Positions 8,028-16,462 of a DNA stretch of 64,000 nt are shown piece by piece. Source of the DNA: Mameliella sp. CS4 (GTDB lineage Bacteria > Pseudomonadota > Alphaproteobacteria > Rhodobacterales > Rhodobacteraceae); contig NZ_JAHXRQ010000016.1 of assembly GCF_019392335.1 (NCBI RefSeq), positions 60,644 through 124,643 of the forward strand, read 5' to 3'. The number at the start of each line of letters is the position of its first letter. Positions within the stretch are counted from its first letter, which is position 1. Below the pieces are notes generated by a model. The model did no database searches. It was not told the DNA's origin and worked only from the letters and a program-made list of their open reading frames with translations. The position numbers and the translations under genes were made by a program.

Positions 8028-9379
8028 TGGCCCTCCAACGGGGTTGCGATCTGGTCGAGTGTCCGGGCAACCGGCCCGGCGCGGAACCCGTGGCCGATGG
8101 CCTGCGCGAGGTCGGCAAGGTCAGCCTCAAGTGTTGAGCGCGCCTGCCGGGCCGCCCAGTACAGCGGGCCACCGCGCCAACGCGGGAAACTATAGCCATT
8201 GGTCAGCACCACGTCGACGTCCGACGCCCGTTGCGCGATCCCCTCGTCCAGCAGGCAGGCCGCCTCGTTCACGATGGCCGCCAGCAACTGCCGCCGAATG
8301 GTTTCGGCGTCGTAGCTGCGTGGCGTGATCCCGGCCTCGGCGCGCGACGCCGCGATCAGGGCCGCGACCTCCAGGTCCAACGCGGTGGTCAGCGCCTCTT
8401 GATCCCGGTCGACGAGGGTCACCGGCAGATCCACGGCAAGGAAGGCGCGGGCAATCCCCTGCCCCATCGTCCCGCCGCCGACGCGGGTCACGTCGCGGGC
8501 CTGCCCCATGTCCAGACCATCGACAGAGGCCGCCTTGTGTTCCGCGAAAAAGAGATGACGCAAGGCAAAGGCGTCCTCGCTCAGCCGCAACCGGTGAAAG
8601 ACGGCGCGTTCCTCGGCCAGTGTCGCGTCGGCATCACCGGTCGAGGCGCGGACCAGCCGGATCGCCTCTGTGACGTTAGGTCTGTTCCCACCTCGCGCCA
8701 GCATCTTGCGCGCCACGGCGTCGATCATCTCGGGCGGTTCCTTTGACGGTGTCAGCGTCTTGGCAAGGCGCTTGCCCCGCGTGTCTGACAAGAAGGCAAG
8801 CGCCGCCTCCAGCAGATCACCCTCGACGATGGCGTCGATCAGCCCGATGTCCAGCGCCTCTTCGGCGGGAATGCGGGCGGCGCGGCAGATCAGGTCGATG
8901 GCGCGGGACTGGCCGACAAGGCGCGGCAGGCGCTGCGGGCCGCCCGCACCGGGGACAAAGCCCAAAGACACTTCCGGCAGGCCGACCCGAGTGCCCGGCG
9001 CGGCAATCCGCCAGTCGCAGCCCAGCGCCAGTTCCAACCCACCGCTCAGCGCCTCACCGTGCAGCGCGGCCACCACCGGAAAAGGGGCCTGCTCGATACG
9101 GGCGATCATCTCCGGCACTTCCGGCGGCTCAAGGGGACGGCCAAAGTCGCGCAGGTCCGAGCCCGAAAAAAACGAGCGGCCCGCGCCGATCAGGACCGCG
9201 CCCCGGGCGCCCGCCTCCCGCGCCGCCGCGATGCCGGCAACGACACCCCGGCGCATCCCAAGCGACCCCACGTTTTCAGGCGGATTTTCGATTGTCAGGG
9301 CGGCAACCCCGTCCCGCATGTCGAAAGCAACCCGGCCCGGCGCTGCCCCCGGGTGGTCAGATGAGACCATCGTATTCAC
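8024..9379 (-). CDS. FadJ-like enoyl-CoA hydratase / 3-hydroxyacyl-CoA dehydrogenase with internal deletion
   Basis: A 451-residue protein; usual relatives have 650-720. The N-terminal crotonase domain (about 1-200) looks intact: SFFSGSDLRDFG oxyanion loop and both glutamates (E116 in GGLELALG, E136 in GLPEVSLG). A dehydrogenase domain starts with the NAD loop VGGGTMGQGIA near residue 300, but soon after TLVDRDQEAL (residue 330) the sequence jumps to DLEVAALIAASRAEAGI, which normally lies some 200 residues later near the C-terminus. Most of the NAD-binding domain and the catalytic His/Glu region are gone, so the dehydrogenase activity should be lost. The start is GTG at 9379, or ATG at 9370. 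The reading frame stays open, so the deletion is in frame. Confidence 0.85.
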   Translation of the reverse strand: MNTMVSSDHPGAAPGRVAFDMRDGVAALTIENPPENVGSLGMRRGVVAGIAAAREAGARGAVLIGAGRSFFSGSDLRDFGRPLEPPEVPEMIARIEQAPFPVVAALHGEALSGGLELALGCDWRIAAPGTRVGLPEVSLGFVPGAGGPQRLPRLVGQSRAIDLICRAARIPAEEALDIGLIDAIVEGDLLEAALAFLSDTRGKRLAKTLTPSKEPPEMIDAVARKMLARGGNRPNVTEAIRLVRASTGDADATLAEERAVFHRLRLSEDAFALRHLFFAEHKAASVDGLDMGQARDVTRVGGGTMGQGIARAFLAVDLPVTLVDRDQEALTTALDLEVAALIAASRAEAGITPRSYDAETIRRQLLAAIVNEAACLLDEGIAQRASDVDVVLTNGYSFPRWRGGPLYWAARQARSTLEADLADLAQAIGHGFRAGPVARTLDQIATPLEGQ

Positions 9380-9401
9380 GTCTTAAAGCCTTTCGTAGAT
9401 C

Positions 9402-10235
9402 TCAGTCAGGCGTCCCGGCGCGCAAGGCGCGGATCCAGGGGACCATGATTGCCGCGACTTCGGCGGGCTTTTCATCGGGCAGCGCGTGGCTGGCCCCGTC
9501 CACGGTCACCAGTTCGACCCTTGGTGCGAACTTGTGCAGATAGAAATCCCGCCCATCGGCCGGGCGGAACGGATCCTGCAGGCCGACGACGTCCAGGATC
9601 GGCGCGCGGCCCGAGGGCCACCAGCTGTCCCGGTCGGTCGCGGTGCGGGCGGCCCGCTGCGCGTGTACCAGCTTACCGGACCATCCCGACAGCCAGGGGC
9701 GGGGGTCGTGCCCCTCGGCGAAGAACCCCAGTTGCAGCGCGGCAAGCCTGTCGGCCTCCGGCGCCTCGCGGTCCATCGCGATCTCGATCGCGCGGGACAA
9801 TTCCGGCGCCCATTTGCCACCGCCCGCCGCCAGCAGCACAATCCCGTCAACAAGGTCCGGACGGTCCTGCGCCAGGGTGCGCGCAATCCAGCAGCCGTAG
9901 GCGTGGCCGACAATCACAGCCCCGCCCGGACCGGCCTCGGCCTCCAGCGCCGCGCCGGCATCGGCGGCCAGGTCGTGAAAGTCGATGCCCTCCAGCGCGC
10001 CGGTACTGCCGCCCGTGCCACGCGGCCAGGGCAGCACGATACGCAGCCCGGCCTTTGCCAGGCAAGCGGCCAGGTGGGCAAAATCCTCGGGCCCGCGCCC
10101 CGTCGAGGCCACGAGGCAGAGCGTCACCGCCCCCGGGTCTTCCGGCCCCGAAACCGCATAGGCGATACGCGCCTTTCCATTCGCAACCGTCCTGACCCGG
10201 CCCGGAACCTCCACCGTCATTTCTGCCCTTTCCAT
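9402..10235 (-). CDS. Alpha/beta hydrolase fold protein with alanine at the nucleophile position
   Basis: A 277-residue protein. The oxyanion region LVASTGRGPEDFAHLA, the nucleophile elbow VIVGHAYGCWIAR, the acid turn DVVGLQDPFRPAD and the histidine loop DGASHALPDEKP follow the alpha/beta hydrolase order. The elbow reads G-H-A-Y-G, so the expected serine is replaced by alanine. Either it is catalytically inactive, or it uses another mechanism. It lies between the GntR gene (stop 10240) and the FadJ-like gene, all on the minus strand, so it is likely part of one transcript from the D-2-hydroxyacid dehydrogenase. An alternative start is at 10220. Confidence 0.82.
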   Translation of the reverse strand: MERAEMTVEVPGRVRTVANGKARIAYAVSGPEDPGAVTLCLVASTGRGPEDFAHLAACLAKAGLRIVLPWPRGTGGSTGALEGIDFHDLAADAGAALEAEAGPGGAVIVGHAYGCWIARTLAQDRPDLVDGIVLLAAGGGKWAPELSRAIEIAMDREAPEADRLAALQLGFFAEGHDPRPWLSGWSGKLVHAQRAARTATDRDSWWPSGRAPILDVVGLQDPFRPADGRDFYLHKFAPRVELVTVDGASHALPDEKPAEVAAIMVPWIRALRAGTPD

Positions 10236-10239
10236 CTTG

Positions 10240-11001
10240 TCATTTCAGCGTCACGCGCAGGCGCGCACTGTCGCCGCGATAGATCCCCTCGACCGCGAGG
10301 AACCTTTGCCCGGCCTCGTCGACGGCCACGCGCACCACCCGCGCCATGGGCTCTCCCAGTCGCACCGACAACGCGCTGGCGACCGAGAGGTCGGCGCCGG
10401 TCACGGTCAGCTCCTGTTCCGCGGCGGCTATCATCCGACCCGAGACTGCCGAGGCCATCTGCATTGCGGTCATGCTGTCCAGTGCGCCTTCGGGCAGTAC
10501 GGCATAGGCGTGCTCCTCGACATAAAGATCCGCCACCAGAAAGGCCGCGCCCTGCCGCCAGTGGCGGCGACGGATGCGGCGATAGCGCGGGGCGCTGGCA
10601 CCGGGCCAGTCGCCCTCGTTCAGGAAGGTTGGCGCGGTTGAGGGCACATCCTCCAACACCTCGATCCGGCTGCTGTAGCGCGCGATCAGCAGCCCCGAGA
10701 AATCCGTATGCACGGCGCACCAAGTGTCGCGTTCCGGGCGGCGGCGCACAAAGGTGCCCCTGGCGCGGAACCGCTCGATCAGCCCGTCCTCTTCGAGGAT
10801 GTCCAACGCCCGCCGGACGGTCACGGTGGCCACGCCGCAGTCTGCGGCCAGTTCGGTGATCGTCGGGATGCGCTGATCCAGGGCCCATTCGCCCTGTTCG
10901 ATCCGGCGGCGAAACATGCCCGCCAGTTGCAGGTAGCGCGACACCGCGCTCTTGTTCAGGGCCTCGGCAGTCGGGGTGGCAAGGGGCCGCGGCGCGTTCA
11001 T
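10240..11001 (-). CDS. GntR-family (HutC/UTRA) transcriptional regulator, second copy
   Basis: A 253-residue paralogue of the regulator at 5287-6039. The winged helix is at residues 20-90 (IPTITELAADCGVATVTVRR, LIERFRARGTFVRR), then a UTRA ligand domain ending in RGDSARLRVTLK. Its ATG overlaps the stop of the D-2-hydroxyacid dehydrogenase gene by 4 bp (10998-11001), so it is co-translated with that gene and probably regulates the tct and acyl-CoA genes around it. Two such closely related regulators in one island suggest a duplication with split ligand or operator specificity. Confidence 0.9.
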   Translation of the reverse strand: MNAPRPLATPTAEALNKSAVSRYLQLAGMFRRRIEQGEWALDQRIPTITELAADCGVATVTVRRALDILEEDGLIERFRARGTFVRRRPERDTWCAVHTDFSGLLIARYSSRIEVLEDVPSTAPTFLNEGDWPGASAPRYRRIRRRHWRQGAAFLVADLYVEEHAYAVLPEGALDSMTAMQMASAVSGRMIAAAEQELTVTGADLSVASALSVRLGEPMARVVRVAVDEAGQRFLAVEGIYRGDSARLRVTLK

Positions 11002-11960
11002 GTGAGCGCACGCAGCACCCTGCCCTCCAGCCAGTTGGCCACGTTTTCCACCGCCTCGCGATAGTAGACGCGGTAATTCTCTTGCGTGACGTAGCCGATA
11101 TGCGGCGTGGCCAGGACATTGGTCAGTCGACGATAGGCGTGGTCGGCGGGCAATGGCTCCTGATCGAAGACATCCAGCACGGCGCCGCCGATCCTCCGGC
11201 CCTCAAGCGCCGCGATCAGCGCCGCCTCATCCACGATGGGCCCGCGCGAGGTGTTCACCAGGACCGCGTCAGGCCGCATCCGCCCCAAAAGCTCGGCAGA
11301 GACCAGCCCCCGTGTGCCGTCCACCAGGGACAGCTGGATCGTGATGACATCGCTGGAGGCAAAGAGCGTGGACAAATCGACCGGCTCGATCCCCAGCGTT
11401 TCGGCGCGCGCCGAAAGGTCGGTGCGGGTCCAGCCGCAGACCTCCATGCCAAAGGCCTGGCCGAACCGCGCCATCTGGCGGCCCAGCTTGCCCAATCCGA
11501 CAACCCCCAGCCGCTTGTGCTGCAGCGACCGCCCCAGCCCGGTCTGCCAGGGGCCACCGGCGCGGAAGTTCGCGACCTCTTCGGGCAGTTGGCGCATGAA
11601 GGCCAGCAGCCCACACCAGGCCAGTTCTGCCGCCGGGTTCCCGGCGGCGCCGGTGCCGCACACGGTGACGCCCAGATCGGCAGCGGCCTGCAGGTCGATG
11701 CTGCGGTTGCGCATCCCTGTCGTGACCAACAGCTTGAGCCTCGGCAGCCGCCGCAACAGCGACGCCGGAAAGGGCGTTCTTTCCCGCATGGCAACGATGA
11801 CCGTGCAATCCGCCAACGCTTGGACCACCGCATCCTCGTCGCCCAGGTGGGTCTCGTAGCGGCGCAGGCTCACCCGTCCGTCCAACACGGACCAGTCGGC
11901 GCTGGCAAAAGCCGCGTCCTGATAATCATCGAGGATCGCACAGATGGGCAGGTCGGTCAT
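10998..11960 (-). CDS. D-2-hydroxyacid dehydrogenase (NAD-dependent)
   Basis: A 320-residue cytosolic oxidoreductase of the SerA/formate-dehydrogenase-like family, interconverting 2-hydroxy and 2-keto acids. The Rossmann motif is GVVGLGKLGRQMARFG near residue 146. Catalytic residues are seen as Arg in VLVNTSRGPIVDE, Glu in DVFDQEPLP and His in ATPHIGYVTQEN. The ATG at 11960 was chosen because the longer frame reads back through the TctC gene. It is 56 bp downstream of the TctC gene, across a hairpin, so the imported carboxylate may be, or give rise to, its substrate. Confidence 0.9.
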   Translation of the reverse strand: MTDLPICAILDDYQDAAFASADWSVLDGRVSLRRYETHLGDEDAVVQALADCTVIVAMRERTPFPASLLRRLPRLKLLVTTGMRNRSIDLQAAADLGVTVCGTGAAGNPAAELAWCGLLAFMRQLPEEVANFRAGGPWQTGLGRSLQHKRLGVVGLGKLGRQMARFGQAFGMEVCGWTRTDLSARAETLGIEPVDLSTLFASSDVITIQLSLVDGTRGLVSAELLGRMRPDAVLVNTSRGPIVDEAALIAALEGRRIGGAVLDVFDQEPLPADHAYRRLTNVLATPHIGYVTQENYRVYYREAVENVANWLEGRVLRALT

Positions 11961-11984
11961 TCTACGCTCCGGAAGGTGGCGAAC

Positions 11985-12008
11985 GGGCCGGCCATAGGTG
12001 GCCGGCCC
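11985..12008 (-). terminator. Strong hairpin downstream of the TctC gene
   Basis: A perfect 9-bp stem (GGGCCGGCC at 11985-11993 with GGCCGGCCC at 12000-12008) and 6-nt loop. No U-tract follows on the minus strand, so a transcript-stabilising or attenuating intercistronic hairpin is more likely than a full terminator. Similar hairpins follow the other binding-protein genes of this window. Confidence 0.6.
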
Positions 12009-12016
12009 GCGCAGGC

Positions 12017-12967
12017 TCACTTGCTGATGCCCTGGGAGACGGCCAGCGCCTTCCACTTGGTCAGTTCCTCGTCGATCTGCTGGGCAAAACCCTCGGGCGT
12101 GCTCTGGAACAGGGTCCAGTCCAGCGGGGTCACGGTTGCGATGAACTCGGGGGTCTGCAGGACCTCGTTCACATCGGCATTGATCTTGGCAACGATGGCC
12201 GGATCGGTGCCCGCAGGGGCGAACATGCCCACCCACTGCTTGATCTCGAGGTCCGGAAAGCCAAGCTCTCCGGTGGAAGGCACGTCGGGCAGTGCATCGA
12301 TGCGTTCGTTGCCCAGTACCGCCAGCGCCTTGACCTTGCCGGTCTTGAGGTTTTCACCCGCCGAGCTGATCGAGGACCCGTAGATGTCGGTTTCCTTGGA
12401 CAGGATCGACACGACGGCGGGGCCGCCGCCCTTGAAATGCACCACGTCCACGTCGGCACCACTGTCGGCGATGAACTTCTCGATGGCGAAATGGGTGGTC
12501 GTCCCAAGACCCGCCGTCGCGGCGAACTTCGGGGCGTCCTTGCTCTGCGCGATGAAGTCCTCGAGCGTGTCGAAGCCGGAGTCCCCGTTCGTCACCAGCA
12601 CGTAAGAGACGTGGCCCACGTTGGCGACGGGCACAAAGGCGTCACGCGAATCGAAGGGCAGCGAGGTCTGGATCGCGGGCGCGGTGACAAAGGCCGAGGT
12701 GGTCACCAGCAGCGTGTGGCCGTCCGGCTCTGCCTGGGCGACGATGGCCGTGCCCACCATCGACCCGCCGCCGGGGCGGTTGTCGATGACAATCGGCTGG
12801 CCCCATTTTTCTTCGAGATAGGGGGCAAGGTGACGGGTGAATACATCGGTGTTGCCCGAGGGTGAATAGGGAACGATGATTGTCACCGGTCCGGTGGGAA
12901 AGTCCTGTGCGGCCAGCGGCTGGGCCAGTCCCAGCGCCACGGCGGCTGCGGTCAGAATGGATTTCAT
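12017..12967 (-). CDS. tctC: Tripartite tricarboxylate transporter substrate-binding protein
   Basis: A 316-residue periplasmic binding protein of the TctC/Bug family. A signal peptide covers about residues 1-20 (ALGLAQPLAAQDFP). The family's first ligand loop is IIVPYSPSGNTDVFTRHLA, followed by VIDNRPGGGSMVGT and the water-bridging region LVTTSAFVTAPA. It captures a di- or tricarboxylate and hands it to the TctA/TctB membrane pair encoded just upstream (39 bp gap). The order on the minus strand is tctB, tctA, tctC, then the dehydrogenase and GntR gene, all one direction. Confidence 0.93.
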   Translation of the reverse strand: MKSILTAAAVALGLAQPLAAQDFPTGPVTIIVPYSPSGNTDVFTRHLAPYLEEKWGQPIVIDNRPGGGSMVGTAIVAQAEPDGHTLLVTTSAFVTAPAIQTSLPFDSRDAFVPVANVGHVSYVLVTNGDSGFDTLEDFIAQSKDAPKFAATAGLGTTTHFAIEKFIADSGADVDVVHFKGGGPAVVSILSKETDIYGSSISSAGENLKTGKVKALAVLGNERIDALPDVPSTGELGFPDLEIKQWVGMFAPAGTDPAIVAKINADVNEVLQTPEFIATVTPLDWTLFQSTPEGFAQQIDEELTKWKALAVSQGISK

Positions 12968-13006
12968 GGGGTCTCCTCCTTGGTTGGATACGTTCGGGTC
13001 TTTGCG

Positions 13007-14554
13007 TCAAGTGGGCCTGTCTGTTGCCTCGGGGGTGTGATCCACCTCGCCCTCGGACAGCAGTTGACGCTTGCGGCTGCGTTCGGCGCTGACGACGCCC
13101 CAGATCAGCACGAGGCCGGTCAGCGCCATGATCGTCGCGCTGATGGGACGTTCGAAGAAGGTCATGAAGTCCCCCCGCGACAGCACCATCGCGCGGCGGA
13201 AATGCTCTTCCATCAGCGGGCCCAGGACAAAGCCCAGCAAGAGCGGCGCGCCGGGAAAGCGAAAGACCCGCATCAGGTAGCCCAGCACGCCAAAGGCAAA
13301 GACCATCCAGACGTTCAGAGGCGAAAAGCCCGAGGTGAAGGCGCCGATGCAGATGAAGGCCAGCACCGCGGGAAAGAGGATATGATAGGGGATCGTCAGC
13401 ATCCGCACCCAGACCCCGATCAGCGGGATATTGAGCAGGAGCAGGATCAGGTTGCCGACCCAGAAACTCATGATCAGGCCCCAGAACAGCTCGGGCTGAG
13501 AGGAAATCAGGTTCGGCCCCGGCGCGACGCCGTGGATCATCAGCACGCCCAGCATCAGCGCCATCGTCGCGCTGCCCGGCACACCCAGGCTGAGCGTCGG
13601 GATAAAGGCGGTCTGGTCGGCGGCGTTGTTGGCGGCCTCGGGCGCCATGATCCCCTCGATCGCGCCTTTGCCAAAGCGTTCCGGCGTGCGCGAGATCCGC
13701 TTTTCGATGGCATAGGACAAGAAGGCGGCGATCGACGGGCCGGTTCCCGGAAGCGTGCCGAAGAATGACCCCATCGAAGCGCCGCGCAACATCGGGAACC
13801 AGGACCGGCGAACCTCGTCCCGGCTGGGCTTGATGGCCTTCAGCTTCAGGCTCTCGGGGTCGATATCGGCGGTTTTCACCCGGCGCACCGACATGATGAT
13901 CTCGGCCACGCCGAAGACCCCCATCGCCAGGGCAATCAGGCTGACACCTTCCAGCAGGCCGAGGATGCCGAAACTGTACCGGATTGTCGCGCTTTGCGTG
14001 TCCATGCCGACCAGACCTATGATGATGCCCAGCACCACCATCGCCAGCCCCTTGATGGCCGACCCCTCGGATATGGTCGAGGCCGCGACCAGCCCCATCA
14101 GCATCAGGGCGAAATACTCGGCCGATCCGAATTGCAGCGCGTATTCGGCGATGACGGGCGTGAACAGCGTCAGCAGGATGATCCCGAAAGAGGCGCCAAA
14201 GAACGAGGCCACGGTGGTCATGAACAGCGCCACGCCGCCCCGGCCCTGTTTCGCCATCGGGTAGCCGTCCAGGCAGGTCACGGCATTGGCGGGGGTGCCC
14301 GGCAGGTTCAGCAGGATCGAGGCGGTCGAGCCGCCGTAGGTCGTACCGTACCAGATGCCGGCCAGCATGATCAGGGCCGTGGTCGGCTCCAGGTGGAAGG
14401 TCAGCGGAAACAGCATCGAGATCGCCGCCAGCACACCCAGCCCCGGGATCACCCCCACCAGCGTGCCCAGCAGAGCACCGAGGAAACAGTAGAAGATGTT
14501 TGTCAGGCTCAGCGCGACGCTGAAACCCAACCCGATATTGCTGAAGAAATCCAT
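13007..14554 (-). CDS. tctA: Tripartite tricarboxylate transporter large membrane subunit
   Basis: A 515-residue inner-membrane protein with about ten or more hydrophobic segments. The family signature is VGVIPGLGVLAAISMLFPLTF near residue 30, with a second repeat GSFFGTLPGTGPSIAAFLSY at mid-length, an internal duplication typical of TctA. The ATG at 14554 (MDFFSNIGLGF) overlaps the tctB stop as TGATG. A 718-residue frame extending to 15163 only adds tctB sequence out of frame. It forms the substrate path of the importer and is driven by ion gradients in known members. Confidence 0.93.
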   Translation of the reverse strand: MDFFSNIGLGFSVALSLTNIFYCFLGALLGTLVGVIPGLGVLAAISMLFPLTFHLEPTTALIMLAGIWYGTTYGGSTASILLNLPGTPANAVTCLDGYPMAKQGRGGVALFMTTVASFFGASFGIILLTLFTPVIAEYALQFGSAEYFALMLMGLVAASTISEGSAIKGLAMVVLGIIIGLVGMDTQSATIRYSFGILGLLEGVSLIALAMGVFGVAEIIMSVRRVKTADIDPESLKLKAIKPSRDEVRRSWFPMLRGASMGSFFGTLPGTGPSIAAFLSYAIEKRISRTPERFGKGAIEGIMAPEAANNAADQTAFIPTLSLGVPGSATMALMLGVLMIHGVAPGPNLISSQPELFWGLIMSFWVGNLILLLLNIPLIGVWVRMLTIPYHILFPAVLAFICIGAFTSGFSPLNVWMVFAFGVLGYLMRVFRFPGAPLLLGFVLGPLMEEHFRRAMVLSRGDFMTFFERPISATIMALTGLVLIWGVVSAERSRKRQLLSEGEVDHTPEATDRPT

Positions 14555-15003
14555 CAGAACGGCCACCGGATCAGGGGAATGGGCAGGCCGAGGCCGACGA
14601 CGAAGACAAGCGGGGCCATCAGGCAGAGCGCCAGGCAGAGCAGAGCCAGGCTGACAGGCCGGATGCGCAACTCTGCCAGCGAAGAGATCACGACGATGGA
14701 GACGATGGCCGGGATCAGCCCCGCCGGCGTGATCAGCAGCGCAAAGCTGGCGACCCCGGCCAGGACGAAGAGCGGCGAAAAGACCCTGATGTCGGGGCGC
14801 TTTCCCGTCCGGCGCAGCGCCTGCAGCGCCAGCAGCATTCCCAGCCCGCCCAACACGACGCCAAGAATTGCCGGAAACATACCCGGTCCCATGCGTTGCA
14901 AGGTGCCCAGCGGGTAGGACTGGATGGCGACAAGACTGACGCCTGCACCCAGCGCAACCAGCAAAACGCCACCGACCAGATCGGTATAGTCTATCCTGTA
15001 CAT
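14554..15003 (-). CDS. tctB: Tripartite tricarboxylate transporter small membrane subunit
   Basis: A 149-residue protein with four hydrophobic helices, starting MYRIDYTDLVGGVLLVALGA and including the family-like MGPGMFPAILGVVLGGLG. The ATG at 15003 is preceded by GGGAGGGGAGGCAG, a strong ribosome site; the upstream 31 codons of the longer frame have none. It is the first gene of the tctBAC operon and lies about 85 nt after the predicted transcription start. Confidence 0.88.
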   Translation of the reverse strand: MYRIDYTDLVGGVLLVALGAGVSLVAIQSYPLGTLQRMGPGMFPAILGVVLGGLGMLLALQALRRTGKRPDIRVFSPLFVLAGVASFALLITPAGLIPAIVSIVVISSLAELRIRPVSLALLCLALCLMAPLVFVVGLGLPIPLIRWPF

Positions 15004-15094
15004 CTGCCTCCCCTCCCGGCGACCACCCCTCTGGCCGGTCCATGCGGTTTGCCTCGGACAACGCATGAGCGGTGCGAATCCTGAACGCCCCGCC

Positions 15095-15124
15095 ATTAAA
15101 GATAGAAATATAGCTTTTTGTCAA
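15095..15124 (-). promoter_or_regulatory. Promoter of the tctBAC operon with ATAGC repeats
   Basis: On the minus strand TTGACA (complement of 15119-15124) and TTTAAT (complement of 15095-15100) are 18 bp apart, one mismatch from the sigma-70 consensus. The spacer and upstream flank hold three direct ATAGC copies (plus strand 15110-15114, 15125-15129, 15139-15143), spaced 15 and 14 bp, placed where a repressor would block polymerase. One of the GntR regulators is the natural candidate. The rest of the 391-bp gap 15004-15394 is AT-richer than its surroundings and holds no gene I can support. Confidence 0.6.
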
Positions 15125-15302
15125 ATAGCGTTTTGAAGATAGCTCACCCTCCAGTCGCAACACCAGAAATATGTTAGACCTTCAGATATTTACCCATCAC
15201 TGCAACGCTGCCCTACCGTCGACCTCTGCCTTCAATCACCGCGCCTGCCTCCCCGCTTGGCTACGTCGAACTCCAGCTTCGTAACGATACTCATGGACCT
15301 TA

Positions 15303-15330
15303 TTGAATCATTCTTATAGCTCTTTATACT
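15303..15330 (+). promoter_or_regulatory. Candidate promoter of the AbrB/CoA-transferase pair
   Basis: TTGAAT at 15303-15308 and TATACT at 15325-15330 are 16 bp apart. The spacer holds ATAGC at 15316-15320, the same core as in the divergent tct promoter. The start would be near 15337, about 60 nt before the ATG at 15395. Confidence 0.5.
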
Positions 15331-15394
15331 CCAGCCAAAGACGACGCCCGGTCAGCCCCCGACGGGCGCCTTGTTCCATCTCTGGAGGAAAGCG

Positions 15395-16444
15395 ATGCGC
15401 ATCTCCCCGGCGCTGCCGGTGCTCTTTCTTGCCGCGACCGCTGCGGGTTACCTGATGTCCCTGCTCGGCGCGCCGCTGCCCTGGATGATCGGGCCGCTTG
15501 TCCTGACGGCAGCGGCGACGGCCTCTGGGCTGTTCACCGAGCGGGTGCCGACGCGTATTCGCCCCTTCGGACAGATCACCGTGGCCACCTTCGTCGGCGC
15601 GCATTTCACGCCGGAGGCGCTGCACGCGCTTCTGGCCACCGCGCCCCTGCTGATCGCCGTCAGTCTCTGGGTGCTGATGGCCGCGATGCTTGTCGCCCGC
15701 CTGCAACGGCGGATCTTCGGCGGTAGCCTGGTGGCGAATTTCCTCGCGGTTGTGCCGACCTCGCCGGTCGAGGCGGTGGTGATGGCCGAACACCACGGGG
15801 TGCCCACGGCCCCGGTGATCCTGTCCCAGACCCTGCGCATCGCGCTGGTGGTCACGGTGATCCCGATCCTGCTCTATGCCGGGACGGACGGCCGCGCCCC
15901 GTCCCCCGAGGCGCTGCGCCGGGACGGCATACCGGGCGCCGCGCTGACCCTCGCAGGCGCCGCGCTGGGGCCATTGCTCTTTCGTGCCATCCGGCTGGCC
16001 AATCCCTTTTTCCTTGGCCCGCTCTTCATGGCGGCGCTGCTCTCCTCGCTGGACCTGCCCGCATTCGACGTGCCCGGACCGCTGCTGGCCGCGGCGCAGA
16101 TTGTCCTCGGCACCTGGCTGGGCGGGGCCTTTCGGCGCGAATTGCTGGGCGGCCCGCTGCTGGGGTCCGCGCTGTTGTCCTCCGGCCTGCTGCTGGCGAC
16201 CTGCGGCCTGGGCGCCTGGGCGCTGTCGCTGCTCTTTGCCGCGCCCTTTGCCACGGTCATGCTGGGCATCGCGCCCGGTGGCGTGACCGAAATGGCGCTG
16301 ACCGCCGGGATCCTGGCGCAGGACGTGGCACTGGTCACGGCCATGCACCTCACCCGCATCTTCGTCATCATGCCCAATGCCGGCTGGATCGCGCGGCTGT
16401 CAAACCGGGCCGATCCTTCTGCCCGCCGCGATACCGGGCGCTGA
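15395..16444 (+). CDS. AbrB-family integral membrane protein
   Basis: A 349-residue membrane protein of the AbrB/putative ammonia monooxygenase family (a duplicated domain of about 160 residues). The motif GAPLPWMIGPLVLTA near residue 25 and IAPGGVTEMALTAGILAQDVALV near residue 300 are the family's two repeat signatures. The ATG at 15395 follows GGAGGAAAG; an ATG at 15371 has no such site. Despite the old name there is no evidence for ammonia oxidation. It is divergent from tctBAC and cotranscribed with a CoA-transferase, so an exporter or regulator of acid transport is a reasonable guess. Confidence 0.85.
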   Translation: MRISPALPVLFLAATAAGYLMSLLGAPLPWMIGPLVLTAAATASGLFTERVPTRIRPFGQITVATFVGAHFTPEALHALLATAPLLIAVSLWVLMAAMLVARLQRRIFGGSLVANFLAVVPTSPVEAVVMAEHHGVPTAPVILSQTLRIALVVTVIPILLYAGTDGRAPSPEALRRDGIPGAALTLAGAALGPLLFRAIRLANPFFLGPLFMAALLSSLDLPAFDVPGPLLAAAQIVLGTWLGGAFRRELLGGPLLGSALLSSGLLLATCGLGAWALSLLFAAPFATVMLGIAPGGVTEMALTAGILAQDVALVTAMHLTRIFVIMPNAGWIARLSNRADPSARRDTGR

Positions 16445-16462
16445 CCCGAAAAGGAGCCCCCA

